A stretch of DNA of 64,000 nt from Mycosarcoma maydis (GCF_000328475.2 NC_026484.1:496001-560000), one strand, 5' to 3'; counted from the first letter of the stretch, positions 20,001-29,288 are shown. Translations and numbers: made by a program. The notes: generated by a model not told the origin, from the sequence alone.

Positions 20001-21252
20001 TGAGTGCTGGCGGAATCGACTGCGCGGCTTCTTGAAAGACAAGACGCATTTTTTTGAGCGGATGCTCTTCACGCGTGCGGCAACATTCGCGGTAGAGCGC
20101 CTCGAGTTGTTCAGGCGTCCATGGCTTTCCGCGACGAGCCTTGAGCATGCGACGATGCTCTCGTTCGATGCGTAAACGGGTGAGATCTTCGTCTTCCGGA
20201 GTGCCAGCACCGACAATGGGATAAGTGACACTCATGTGCGATACCTGAAACTGCACCTTTTTGAGCGGTGCAGCCGAGGTGGTGGATGATAGCACGGTGT
20301 TTTTGACCAGCGACGTTGTCGATCCGTTTTCCGAGTCATTCTGCTGTGATGCGATTGCGGTCGAGCCAGACGACGACATGATATTGCTACCGCTCTTGTT
20401 TGCATTGGTATCATCCAGGCTCCCTTGCGAGTACAAGCTGGACCCGTTGCTGTTGAAAGATGGGTCGTTGGAGAGCAAGCCGCCGACAGTGGTAGAATTC
20501 GATCCACTCACATTGGCCGCAGCGCCGGCAGCGATGCCGCCAATCTTGCGAAACATACCACCGATGTAGGATGCAGTGGCTTGTGCTGTACCGCTTTGAG
20601 GCATTGGCACTTGAACGTTGACGCCCTGTTGAGCGAGACGAGTGTTGATGCTCTGGAGAATGTCCCTTCGAAAAGAGAAGCCCTTCTGTGGAGGAGGCGC
20701 TGGCTTGAGAATGCCTTTTGGTTGGGAGCTCATCTTGCGTTTGTAAATGGACCTGCGTACGGGGCTGACAGTTGTGATCATGGAGGATTCCAGTTCCGAC
20801 TTGGGCATAGAAGGCCCGGGGATGTGGAGGAGCTGCTGTTGCTGTTGCTGCAATGACGAGGCTACGGCTGTGTCGGGAGACGTAATGGCAGCATCCGAGT
20901 CCGCAATGGCGGGTAATGGCTTATCGCTAGCATCCTGAGCCTTAGACAGATCTGAAGCGGTCGCAAGGGATGACGAAGATGATGGGATAGTGGAAGAGGA
21001 AGAGGAAGAGGAAGAGGAAGAGGCGAATGCACCAGGAACGATGGGACTAGATAAGGTGTGTGAGGGAGAGGCCATGCTGTCATCGGTAGTGGCGGCAAGA
21101 GTGGTTTCGGACTCGGACTTGCTTCCATCTGCTGGCAGTGTGGCCGTTATGCTCTCTGACTTGGTGTCCTGCACAAGTGGCTGCATCGACAAGGACGCTT
21201 CATCGACGATCCGGTCTTGGTTGTTACGTTCAGCCTCGGTGCTGGCCGACAT
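17086..21252 (-). CDS. Leucine-rich repeat protein, PPP1R37-like phosphatase-1 regulator
   Basis: 1388 residues from the ATG at 21252, single exon. The N-terminal 350 residues are low complexity (Ser run about 78-90, Gln run about 135-140) and contain QPKGILKPAPPP followed by FSFRRDIL. At about 332-335 KKVQF fits the RVxF docking motif for protein phosphatase 1. From about 415 to 1040 leucine-rich repeats of the ribonuclease-inhibitor type recur (for example LRVLNLSDNNIEMPGLVAVA and LIHLDLAENFDIDIAGVMAL), interrupted by two acidic or Ser-rich inserts. The run SSEAAIALAEFLPEARSLIH closely matches my memory of vertebrate PPP1R37, which binds PP1 through RVxF. A hexanucleotide repeat near 17400-17436 encodes alternating Glu-His. 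The PP1 link is inferred from motif plus family resemblance. The gene is divergent from the Cwc2 gene. Confidence 0.8.
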   Translation of the reverse strand: MSASTEAERNNQDRIVDEASLSMQPLVQDTKSESITATLPADGSKSESETTLAATTDDSMASPSHTLSSPIVPGAFASSSSSSSSSSTIPSSSSSLATASDLSKAQDASDKPLPAIADSDAAITSPDTAVASSLQQQQQQLLHIPGPSMPKSELESSMITTVSPVRRSIYKRKMSSQPKGILKPAPPPQKGFSFRRDILQSINTRLAQQGVNVQVPMPQSGTAQATASYIGGMFRKIGGIAAGAAANVSGSNSTTVGGLLSNDPSFNSNGSSLYSQGSLDDTNANKSGSNIMSSSGSTAIASQQNDSENGSTTSLVKNTVLSSTTSAAPLKKVQFQVSHMSVTYPIVGAGTPEDEDLTRLRIEREHRRMLKARRGKPWTPEQLEALYRECCRTREEHPLKKMRLVFQEAAQSIPPALKTMDLSFVPLDRHAVEPIADLLSVDFGLNKLVLENCALTDDTVKSILHALLVSGTLPNLSIASNRKIRFRGWKYVAIFMRRARALRYLDLSENSIDRLSLEHLLAVIIKPPSAVTYHRTQPSRAAKKTADAKPEADGKETSKDAESAEHQVKDGGEDDDDDEDDEFFDDSGEPLMPTAPLLRDVSDDPDPPTSAVTSLRLENCGLKAASLEMLSQAVRFSDIRHLSLRRNKIGQLASVALAIMLKDYPDSVIASDTQTSSASARKSYFDPASAPFSTASGMADAEVFQRNGRTLRPSDGLTTSERFARSYSPGLPEVPVIVSSPGGGITSRKMPGSHQVNGGSEQRPTTFYGVHTEQLQDAMQTSIAGPTAEIDLNLTPQQRLEIRSNSAPNLSEEEAVAIYQAKRARRILADLPRVGNLLTLDLKSNDIRGGVVYLAQVLKKNRTLRVLNLSDNNIEMPGLVAVAEALKYNSTLETLDMSHNPCSGPGLEGITTLRTAFALNSNLKRLFLNDTDLSSEAAIALAEFLPEARSLIHLDLAENFDIDIAGVMALAVSLRMNQSLRCLDLNIPPNNPDFARLSQEILQSCVRNTELAQQRAAKKGLKQRIAAPIYRSVVARAARENDERLKAIETARATAMSAAAAKDRAAVQDLLTAAGECRSVLRDLLSGEEKRQLEAPEQKLTPPGEFVEDLTVQSAKLRKRLGELAGTVEEEDLLESILTVHDELSEVSTRLERFYQYGIAAIGKPGDGVRIEGEMTSVHLTTPDQGVVESGLTSPAFSIADSDEEDSEVESGSGKPRSRIAVGASGASANGEASNMPQHSRSHQGSLSDMMDGLGIQTHSVDRDSADREEREPEHEHEHEHELGADGSPLPPRAPTETLAKGQLSEEAELFRKTKCLQYDFHARHSQDDERLARLGTTPDLACTPTAPPSPHTDPLQAAVHNAHLSGEQLRKDLLRAHVPPKSLTSTP

Positions 21253-21988
21253 GCTTCGGAAGGATGACGTTTAGAGATCGAGAGGGGATGCAGCTGGCCC
21301 ACGCTCGAGTCGGAGGAATTCAAGAGTAGGGAGCATCCGTCTAGCAGCCGTGCTACGGACCAAGGCAACACAAAGTGACAAACGCAAATGTGCTGAATGG
21401 TGGGTCGTCAAGGTGGAATCTTGGCCAGTGCCAGTCGTGATCAGAGCAATGAGCTGAAAAAGGGGTATAGTATGTGATGATAACAATTGCTGTCCGCAGC
21501 GGGAGAGGGAACGTCGGATAAACAAGGGCAGGTGATGATGAGCAGCTCCGAGTGTTCAAGGTAAAGAGGCTTGTGCGTGAGCGAGTTTGGAGTAACTTGT
21601 TGGAAATCGGATAGCGAAATGCGAGCAGCGAAAGGGGTCGAGTGCGTCGTGTGTATGTGTGTGTGTGTGTGTCGCTCCGCTGCATGAATTCACGAATCCG
21701 TCAAGTGTGTAAAGGCGAAAATCGTGAATGCGTGTTGCTGTGCCATTCCAACTTAACAAAGCAAAATGTTGGGTCAGAGCGTGAGTCGTGAGTCACAAGT
21801 CACGACGAGGCGTGGGTCTGTGGTCACAGGTCACAGACACGAGGTCGGGGGACGTGGCGTGTGTGTCTCACGAGGTGTGGCTGAGCTGCAAAACTCGGAT
21901 TTCGGATGTCTAGATTTGCGAAAGCTAGAATCTTTTGTCCTTGCATCCACCTTCCCAGCCACCTCAGCTCAGCATTACATACGCCGAC
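21253..21988. other. Divergent promoter region with GT microsatellite
   Basis: 736 bp shared by the PPP1R37-like gene (minus) and the Cwc2 gene (plus). It contains a GT dinucleotide run at 21657-21672 and scattered, non-tandem CGTGAGT/TCACGA-type heptamers near 21678-21850. No extra gene was seen. Confidence 0.6.
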
Positions 21989-23386
21989 ATGAGCGAGACG
22001 CAAGCGCAAGGCGTTCAATCGCCTGGCCAGGTAGCTTCAACCTCGTATCAGCCGCGTCCTGCACGCAAACAAGTCACCCAGGCCAAGTTTGATGCCATCC
22101 GAGAAGCTTTTAGTGCGAGACCCGATTCCGCAGGCACCTTCAACATCTGGTACGAGAACTTTGCCGGCGTCGATCGGGAGGAAAACGAGGCTCAAAAGGC
22201 AAAACGCGAGACTAGATGCGACATTGCGAGAGATTCGGGCTATACTAGAGCCGATATCACCCTGAAAACGCAAGCAGCACGCATTCAGCAAGGTGCACCT
22301 GTCGCTCCAGACGAGGCCGTTTACTGCTGTATTCATTTTGCGCGTGGCTGCTGTCCGCATGGTGCCGAATGCAACTTTCTTCATCGACTTCCTCGTCCCA
22401 ACGACTATCCCAGCCAAGGGCGTGACTGCTTTGGTCGGGAAAAGCTCGGCAACTACAAGGATGACATGAGCGGTACTGGCTCGCTATCCAAGGTCAATCG
22501 CACCCTCTATGTAGGTCGGATCCACGAAGAGCATGGCGTATCTTCCCCTTCTGCTCCGGCCAATTCGGCATGGCGGGACGGCGGCAAAACGCTCAAAGGA
22601 GGTCGCAGCATCCACGACGTGCGTAACAAGAACGGACCTCGTCCACGACAAGATCCCAAGTCATATCGGCCACAACACAATTCCGTACGTCCCGAGACCG
22701 ACAATGCTACGGAACGTGTGGTGCGACGTCATTTCAGTGAATGGGGAGAGATCGATAGACTACGCGTTCTCACCGGCCGATCGTGTGCATTTGTCACATT
22801 CAAGTACGAAGCCAATGCACAATTCGCCAAGGAAGCCATGCTCAACCAGTCGCTCGACCACAACGAGATCATCAACGTTCGATGGGCTTCCGACGATCCA
22901 AATCCAGCTGCACAGAAGCGCAATCAGGAACAGATGCGCCGTGCAGGGGAACGCGCTATCATGGCCGGAATGTCTGAACAAGCAATCCAGGCTCAGCAGG
23001 CATTGCGTGCACTTGAAGGTTTGGAGCATCAGCGTGGCGAGGATGCCGACTCGAAGCGTCGCAGGATTTCTCATCAGAGCTATGATGAGGATATGCGAAG
23101 GCTCGAGGAAGAGAATGAACGTGGATGGGTCGAATTTGCTCAGGAAAGGCAAGCTGCCGTCGCCGCTGCACCAACAAGCCAAGCCCCGTCGGCTGCAAGC
23201 TCAGCAAGCAAGAACAACATCACCGGCTCGCTTCTAAATTCGGAGACAATGTCCCATCTAGCATCACTTCAGAATCTTGATCAAAAGCAAGGCGGAGCAT
23301 CAGATACCTACCCACCACCCGTGTCTTCCAATGGGCTCGGCAGCTTGGCGGGGTATGGCAGCGATAGCGAGGATGACGATAGCTAA
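21989..23386 (+). CDS. CWC2: Pre-mRNA splicing factor Cwc2
   Basis: Component of the Prp19 (NineTeen) complex that contacts U6 snRNA and helps shape the spliceosome active centre. The start is the ATG at 21989 (GACATGAG), giving 465 residues; the frame runs on upstream but without an ATG. Features in order: N-terminal region with FNIWYENFAGVD (about 50-62), a CCCH zinc finger CCIHFARGCCPHGAECNFLH (about 113-132), then an RRM starting at RTLYVGRIHEE (about 170) and resuming at VVRRHFSEWGEIDRLRVLTG to INVRWASDDPNP (about 310). A Gly/Arg/Asp-rich insertion of about 60 residues separates the first RRM strand from the rest and is longer than in yeast. The C-terminal third is helical and then Ser/Ala-rich. 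Confidence 0.95.
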   Translation: MSETQAQGVQSPGQVASTSYQPRPARKQVTQAKFDAIREAFSARPDSAGTFNIWYENFAGVDREENEAQKAKRETRCDIARDSGYTRADITLKTQAARIQQGAPVAPDEAVYCCIHFARGCCPHGAECNFLHRLPRPNDYPSQGRDCFGREKLGNYKDDMSGTGSLSKVNRTLYVGRIHEEHGVSSPSAPANSAWRDGGKTLKGGRSIHDVRNKNGPRPRQDPKSYRPQHNSVRPETDNATERVVRRHFSEWGEIDRLRVLTGRSCAFVTFKYEANAQFAKEAMLNQSLDHNEIINVRWASDDPNPAAQKRNQEQMRRAGERAIMAGMSEQAIQAQQALRALEGLEHQRGEDADSKRRRISHQSYDEDMRRLEEENERGWVEFAQERQAAVAAAPTSQAPSAASSASKNNITGSLLNSETMSHLASLQNLDQKQGGASDTYPPPVSSNGLGSLAGYGSDSEDDDS

Positions 23387-24402
23387 AGCTACATTGGTTT
23401 TCATCGGAGCTAAATCTCGTCGCTCGTGTTCGACTTTCATGCCATGGCCTCACTCACGACTGTTCTTGTACTTGTATTTGTTTCACAATCCTATCAACTG
23501 AATTAGCGACCTTAGTTTCATTCTGATGGTCATTCTGATGGTCATTCTGATGGTCATTCTGATGATGTAAGTAGCAGGTTTCCCCTTTATGGTTGAGTGG
23601 TGAAGTCACGAGTCTGTTTTTTCCACGCCAAGCGTGAAATTGATGGCCGGTCTGACACTCTCTTCTGAAAATCACGAATCGTGAATCACGAAACCCGTGA
23701 CTCTAACTGGTGCTTCAGAGCTGCTGGCCCGTGCAACGGTCACGAGTGGTGAATTGCGGCTGATTTCATGTGGAGCAAAAGTGATGTGATCCTTCGAGAA
23801 AGACGGGTTTTCAGTTGCCCTGAGCCCTTCGTCCGCACAGACATTCACGATTCACGATTTCAGCTCCCACACGAACCAACTTACGGGCACCATGTTTGCC
23901 GGCGTGCAGCGGCACTGCTAGAAAGATATCACGCGGTAGAAGAGGGCGCGCAAGATACACGATGTCTCACTACAGGACAGCTTGTGTCTGACTGACGAAC
24001 GGCATGGAAACACTCCTCAAGGCGAGTTGTGAGTGGCTTCTACCAAGTACGAAAGGCTAATGTGTGCGAATTGGCTCAAGCGGCAGGTAGAAAAGGAATT
24101 TGGGTCTGTGCATGCCTCTTTTTAGCTTGACGCTGTTCAGCGGAGCTCTGTGTTCCATGACATTCGTGATGCGTGATTCACAGATTCGTGATTCACTGTC
24201 CTCGTGACTGTTGGCTTAGGGATCGGCTTGATGACTGTGTATGTATTCCTGGCGCACTTGCCCAATAGAACTGTGTGGCGACTTTCTTTAACACTCTCGA
24301 CTGTTTCACCACCATATTCAACCCATCTGTACTCGTGACTGTCAACAAGTGCGGCGCTCCTTCTGCTTCATCGTCGAATTCTTATCATCATCACATAGCA
24401 CC
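23387..24402. other. Intergenic region, 1.0 kb
   Basis: Lies between the Cwc2 and GST-family genes on the same strand. It contains a 12-bp minisatellite (23518-23567) and heptamer stretches at about 23669-23702, 23842-23858 and 24163-24196. In the last of these GTGATGC and GTGATTC units lie side by side. No gene was recognised. Confidence 0.6.
23518..23567. repeat. 12-bp minisatellite, unit TCATTCTGATGG
   Basis: Four head-to-tail 12-bp copies, the last with one change (…GATGA). It starts about 130 bp after the Cwc2 stop codon, so it may lie in or just past the 3' UTR. Confidence 0.95.
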
Positions 24403-25521
24403 ATGGAAGACACATCGTTTGTCAAGAGAGCTGGCTCGGCCGCTGACACCGAAGAGGACTTCTCCACCGTGCCCACCACCACCGCTGCTTCGGAAAGCGG
24501 TATCGAAGACCTCAATATTTCTGAAACCGATTCCAACGTACGCACCACTGCTTGTGACGACACTGCCAGGGTCACAGCCGACGCTTCGGTCAACGAGGCC
24601 GTGCCACCTCCAGCCGCAGCGCGTACGGCCGACGAACCCGCCTCACGCACCACTGAAGCCGACAGCACCTCTCTCGGCACCACCTCTTCCGGTCTGGTCC
24701 TCTTCGATCTGACTGACAAGCCCAGCGGAAAAGCGTGCTTCTCACCCCATACCGTCAAAACCTTGCTCGACCTCAAATTGCTCAACATCGGCTACGAACG
24801 TCAGCGTCTCTCTTTCATCCAAATTCGCAACGAACTCGCCTCCCGAATCGCCGACAACGTCACCGTCCCTGCACTGGAGTTGAGCGACGGATCGCACATT
24901 GTCGATTCGTGGAACATCGCAGAGTACCTCGAGAGGAGACACCCGGATGGTTGGAAGATCTTTGGTGATTCAGCGACAAAGAGGTTGGCTGCAATGTTGA
25001 ATCAGTTTGGTAAGACTGTCTTGGCCCCGCATATTGGCCCGCTCGCGCAAAAGGGCGTCCATGCTATGTTGGACGAAGAATCGGCGAGATACTTTGCCGA
25101 GGTCAAGATTGGCAGGCAGAGATGGGCAAAGGTGTCAGGTATGACCCAAGCGGAAAGGGATGTACATGTGCAGCAAGCAGTGGCAAAATTGGAGGTGATC
25201 AACGCCATATTGACCTGCGAAGGCGGAGCAGACTCCACGCCGAGTCATCCAATTGCGTCGGCCAGTGGTGGAGGAACTTCTACGTCGACGGAAGGCAGTG
25301 CATCGAATGGTAGAAGTGCAAGTCGAACTAGACAGTCAGTCTGGTTGGCCGGTGGAGACCAACCTACGCATGCCGACTTTGTTCTGTTTGGATGGTACGT
25401 CTTTACGCGTGCGGCGGGACAGAAGACGGCAAGGGAGATCTGGCATGCTCACAAACCGATTGCCACGTGGGTGCAGGCGATGCTCGAATGGTCGGGTGAG
25501 TTGGCAGATGATTTCGTGTAA
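24403..25521 (+). CDS. Glutathione S-transferase-family protein
   Basis: 372 residues from the ATG at 24403 (CACCATGG). The first 85 residues are acidic, Thr/Ala-rich and probably disordered, with no clear targeting signal. The thioredoxin-fold N-terminal GST domain is about 88-175: VLFDLTDKP, CFSPHTVKTLLDLKLLNIGY, then VPALELSDGSHIVDSWNIAE with the cis-Pro and the Ser of the glutathione site, and YLERRHPDG. An all-helical C-terminal domain follows, ending with ADFVLFGWYVFTRAAG. A Ser/Gly/Thr-rich insert (about 290-320) interrupts it. The CFSP motif at the usual catalytic position makes an omega- or etherase-like cysteine or serine chemistry possible. The substrate is unknown; I recognise only the superfamily. 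It is convergent with the Hpm1-like gene, 134 bp away. Confidence 0.85.
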   Translation: MEDTSFVKRAGSAADTEEDFSTVPTTTAASESGIEDLNISETDSNVRTTACDDTARVTADASVNEAVPPPAAARTADEPASRTTEADSTSLGTTSSGLVLFDLTDKPSGKACFSPHTVKTLLDLKLLNIGYERQRLSFIQIRNELASRIADNVTVPALELSDGSHIVDSWNIAEYLERRHPDGWKIFGDSATKRLAAMLNQFGKTVLAPHIGPLAQKGVHAMLDEESARYFAEVKIGRQRWAKVSGMTQAERDVHVQQAVAKLEVINAILTCEGGADSTPSHPIASASGGGTSTSTEGSASNGRSASRTRQSVWLAGGDQPTHADFVLFGWYVFTRAAGQKTAREIWHAHKPIATWVQAMLEWSGELADDFV

Positions 25522-25655
25522 TGGCGAGAAGAAGCAACAAATGCGAAACGTGATGGTAACGAAAAGGTGTGTGATTTTGGGATGTACGAGGTACAAATCC
25601 GCGATGGCGGAGTCGCCTGAAGCAGAAACCAAGTCCTTGAACGTTGCGTGTGATA

Positions 25656-26885
25656 CTAGAATGTTACCGAGAGAACGGTCCGGCCAACGCCCTTTGTCAC
25701 GCTATGGATTGGCTCTACTGTGGCGCTTGGGTGCATTTCGGCCAACGTTTGCTTGAAAGACTCTACGCCACCGCCTACTCCAAAGTAGATCACCTTTGCG
25801 GCGACGAGAACCAACGCTGGCTGGTGTTGCGCTTCTGTCTGTGTGTATCGACTCAAGAGCTCCACCAATGCGGGCAACGAATGTAACGAGTAGATTGTCT
25901 CGGAGGTCAGAATGATATCCATCTTGTGCACGCCACCATCGCCAAAGAGCGACGATGGGAAGTTGCTCCAAGCGCCCGAGTAAAAGTTCAACTGGATGCC
26001 TCGCGACTTGAGAGACTCATCAAAAGCGGCTACGAGTTGGTCTGTAATGGCGAGTTCGTCTTCGGCATGGAAATGGTCTTGTCCGCGACGCACGAGTTCG
26101 TTGCGTTCGTGTACGAGGTGGGTTGCTTCAGTGGTAGATCGATAGTGGGATGCTGCAGGAGACGCGTACCAGGCAAGGATGAGGTTGGGAAGCGTCACGA
26201 GTTGTAATACTTGAGCGTTGTAGTCGGCGAGATGCAGGTTGAGATTGATCGGTTGCGTGGAAGGATCGTCGCGAAGCACTTGATCTAGAAGGAACACGGA
26301 TGGCAGAGACGTTCCGCAGCCGAGTTCGAGAATGTGTTTTCCTGACAGTCTGTGGGACCAAGTGGAGCGGGACGAGTCGTTGTGGGATGCGGTCGAGTGC
26401 AGTGCATCGAGCGTCTCGACGAGGTCCAGTGCACATTCCCACGTTTTCAGTCCGCCCTCGTATACCCCTGGTACCAAGTCCGAGTGCGCGTCCACTTTTC
26501 CGTCGACCATCTGCTGCCGTGTACTCTTCTGTGCTGTACCACTATCGGTTGCTTCGTCTTCTTCCTCGTCAATAAGCATCTGAAATCGGGCATCAAACAG
26601 ATCCCGCCTCAACAATCTCTGTACTCTGCCCTTTCCTCCTCCCTCTCCTTCTCCTTCTCGGCTTGTGCTCGGTAGGCTTACGTCGATTGCCGAGTAAGAT
26701 ATTCTTGAAGGTAAGTTCTGCAACATTTCACGCAGCGAGTGCGATTTGAACGGTGCTGCGGTAGTGGTAGACGAAGCTGATGTTGAAGTCGACGTTGATG
26801 CTGCAGATGGCTGGATTGAAGAGAGCGAGCCCGAGATGTACTCCTCGTCCATCTCGGAGTCGTCGAACTGGAATCCAAATGACAT
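25656..26885 (-). CDS. HPM1: Protein-histidine N-methyltransferase, Hpm1/METTL18 family
   Basis: Family role: methylation of a single histidine in ribosomal protein Rpl3 (His243 in yeast), which affects 60S assembly and translation fidelity. 409 residues from the ATG at 26885; single exon. The class I methyltransferase fold is clear: the family-specific lead-in DLVPGVYEGGLKTWECALDL (about 140-160), motif I ILELGCGTSLPSVFLLD (about 188-204), ADYNAQVLQLVTLPNLIL, YSGAWSNFPSSLF, then MDIILTSETIYSLHSLPALV and AAKVIYFGVGGGVESF near the C-terminus. The N-terminal 120 residues are Ser/Thr-rich and acidic, and longer than in yeast. Target assignment rests on family membership. Confidence 0.92.
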   Translation of the reverse strand: MSFGFQFDDSEMDEEYISGSLSSIQPSAASTSTSTSASSTTTAAPFKSHSLREMLQNLPSRISYSAIDVSLPSTSREGEGEGGGKGRVQRLLRRDLFDARFQMLIDEEEDEATDSGTAQKSTRQQMVDGKVDAHSDLVPGVYEGGLKTWECALDLVETLDALHSTASHNDSSRSTWSHRLSGKHILELGCGTSLPSVFLLDQVLRDDPSTQPINLNLHLADYNAQVLQLVTLPNLILAWYASPAASHYRSTTEATHLVHERNELVRRGQDHFHAEDELAITDQLVAAFDESLKSRGIQLNFYSGAWSNFPSSLFGDGGVHKMDIILTSETIYSLHSLPALVELLSRYTQTEAQHQPALVLVAAKVIYFGVGGGVESFKQTLAEMHPSATVEPIHSVTKGVGRTVLSVTF

Positions 26886-27305
26886 CTTGACTACGGATAT
26901 CGCCCGAGCCTTATGTCAGGCCTCTTACGCTACGATCTTGACTGGACAAATGGTTTCAGAGCATGTCGAGACGAAACGTGATGGAGCCAACGTTTTGGCT
27001 CGCACTCGTTACAGTCACGAGTAAAGCGTTTTTTTTTCTTCTGAACAGGACCCTGAAATTGAATCGAACAATAAATCGTGAATCGTGGATGACGAATCGT
27101 GAATCGTGAAGGCTTGACGTGTGAGCTCTCCCCACGTCTCTTGGCTTGCATAACCTCATCTCGCTCACACGCTTGCTTCATCTCGCGCCTCACGCTCACC
27201 CATGTCAACCACTACATCCGTGAATGACAATCGACCTCGACAATCGACACAGCATGTCAAGTCAAAATCACTAGATCTTGCTATTCCATGTTCCTGGAAG
27301 CCATG
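26886..27305. other. Intergenic region with heptamers, 420 bp
   Basis: Lies between the Hpm1-like start codon and the 3' end of the dehydratase gene. It contains CGTGAAT-type heptamers at about 27074-27111 and an A/T homopolymer near 27030. It should include the Hpm1-like promoter. Confidence 0.5.
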
Positions 27306-29288
27306 TCAAAACAGATCGCGATCAGTAACACAACCCTCGGAAGCGTTTTGTACATCCCTTGCAAACTTGTACAGCCAACCGCGCTTGTGTTTCTTTGTCA
27401 GAGTAGGCTTTTTCTCTTTGAGCCACCACTGTTTCCTCTTCTCCATCTCTTCGTCACTGATGTGCAAGTTGATCTCGCGCGTGTTGGCATCGACAGTGAT
27501 CCTGTCTCCGTCTTGTACGAGCGCGATCGGTCCTCCCAGGGCTGCTTCTGGCACAACATGTCCTGTGCAAAATCCGTGCGAAGCGCCAGAGAAACGACCG
27601 TCGGTGATGAGCGCTACTGTTTTTCCGAGACCTGCGCCCATGATCGCACCGGTTGGTCCGAGCATCTCGGGCATACCAGGACCACCTTTTGGTCCAACAT
27701 AGCGAATGACGACAACGCTGCCTTCTTTGACACGGCCTTCTGCGATTGCTTCGGTGATGCCGTCTTCAGAGTCAAAGACAACAGCGCTGCCGTCAAAGTA
27801 CAGCCCCTCTTTGCCCGTCAGCTTGGACACAGCTCCGCCGGGGCACAGCGATCCACGCATGATGGTCAGGTGGCCCGTTGCCTTGATAGGGTTGCTGAGA
27901 GGTCGGATGATATCTTGCGTCTCAAACTCCAGTGGTTCAACATCGACGAGATTCTCGCGCATCGTTTTACCCGTCACCGTCATCACGTCACCATGAAGCA
28001 GATCCGTGTTCTCCAGAATGTACTTGAGCACACGAGGAACACCTCCGATCTTGTGAATGTCTTCCATGTAATACTTGCCCGATGGCTTGACGTCGGCCAA
28101 CATGGGTGTCTTGTCGCCGAGCCTTTGGAAGTCGTCGATGGTAATGTCGATATCGCCAGCACGTGCAACAGCGATGAGATGGAGAACAGCATTAGTCGAG
28201 CCACCAAGAACATGAGTCATCACGATAGCATTCTCAAAAGCCTTCTTGGTCATGATGTCGCGAGGCTTGATATCCTTGGCTAGCAGATTCTTGATGTAGG
28301 CTCCAACACGCAGACATTCTTGCATCTTTTCAGGGTAGACAGCGGGAGTACTGCTGGTCAACGGGAGACCCATCCCCATGACTTCGATCGCGATAGACAA
28401 GGTGTTGGCGGTGTACATGCCTCCGCAAGCACCAGGACCGGGACAGGCGTTGCGGATCAGGTCGACACGCTCTTCTGCCGTGATGAGGCCCTTGGCGTAA
28501 GCTCCTGTCGCTTCGAAATTGTCGGCGACATTGCATGGGTCGCCCTTCTTCCTTCCAAGAGCGGGTATGTCCATTCCGTGCTTGCCGGGTTGGATCGTGC
28601 CGCCATAAACGATGATTGATGGGCGGTTGTGACGCAGACACTGCAATTCGACGCAATGAACAAATCACACAAAAAACACAACGTCAGCAAGTCCAGAACA
28701 ACACCACAAACGAGCAGCTACCTTGCACAAGGTTCTTTGCTCACAGCAATGACTAGAAAGAGAAATCCGTTTAACAGAATAAGAGAGTCAGTACTGCTGT
28801 ATCAGCTCGATCAGCTTCGAAAAGAGTTGATACGTACGACAGCCAGGCATGTTCTTGTCACAACCGGGGATGGACACATTAGCGTCATGATACTGCGCGA
28901 GGGTGATCGTCTCGATAGAGTCGGCGATCAGCTCTCTCGAAGGAAGCGAATACTGCATTCCGGGGCCGCCCATGGTGATGGCATCGGAAACGCCCACCGT
29001 GTTATTTTGCAAGCCCACCAGACCTTCCGCTTCGCAGCCTTGCTTGATCTTGCGGCCAAATTCGAGCAGGTGAGTATTGCATGGGTTGCCTTCCCACCAT
29101 ACAGATGAGATGCCAACCTGGGGCTTGTCGAGGTCTTGTACCGAAAGACCGCACGCGTGAAGCATGGATTGAGCAGCTCCCTTGTCGGAGGATTGCGTGA
29201 TGTATCGACTGATCCTGTTCAGGATCGGGGCGGGAGCGTCACCATTGGTGCGCGAAGTTGTGCGCAGCTCGACTTCTCCGTTGACCAT
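27306..29288 (-). CDS. ILV3: Dihydroxy-acid dehydratase, three exons including an 8-nt microexon
   Basis: Dehydrates 2,3-dihydroxy-3-methyl acids to 2-oxo acids in valine and isoleucine synthesis, using an Fe-S cluster. Exons on the minus strand: 29288-28838, 28752-28745, 28640-27306. Introns: 28837-28753 (85 nt, GTACGT…CTAG) and 28744-28641 (104 nt, GTGAGC…GCAG). The total is 1794 nt, 597 residues. The splice restores the family motif [19 protein letters not shown] with the right spacing; the 8-nt exon supplies residues 151-153. Cluster cysteines are present: GNPCN (Cys70), PGCDKNMPG (Cys143) and [10 protein letters not shown] (Cys225). The start ATG at 29288 has good context. The N-terminus ([17 protein letters not shown]) aligns only about 22 residues ahead of the conserved core and contains Glu, so it does not look like a mitochondrial presequence. 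Enzyme identity is secure; compartment is open. Confidence 0.95.
28745..28752 (-). other. Predicted 8-nt microexon of the dihydroxy-acid dehydratase gene
   Basis: The sequence TCATTGCT on the minus strand is preceded by TTTCTAG and followed by GTGAGC. Joined to TGTC of exon 1 and TGTCTGCG of exon 3 it reads C-L-I-A-C-L-R. Skipping it would shift the frame; using the later GT donor at about 28721 would give 31 nt and also shift the frame. Both flanking introns carry CTGAC branch-site-like motifs. Confidence 0.88.

Noticed and set aside
27288..28283. 331-residue plus-strand frame opposite the dehydratase gene
   Set aside because: Antisense shadow of a strongly supported enzyme; no recognisable domain.
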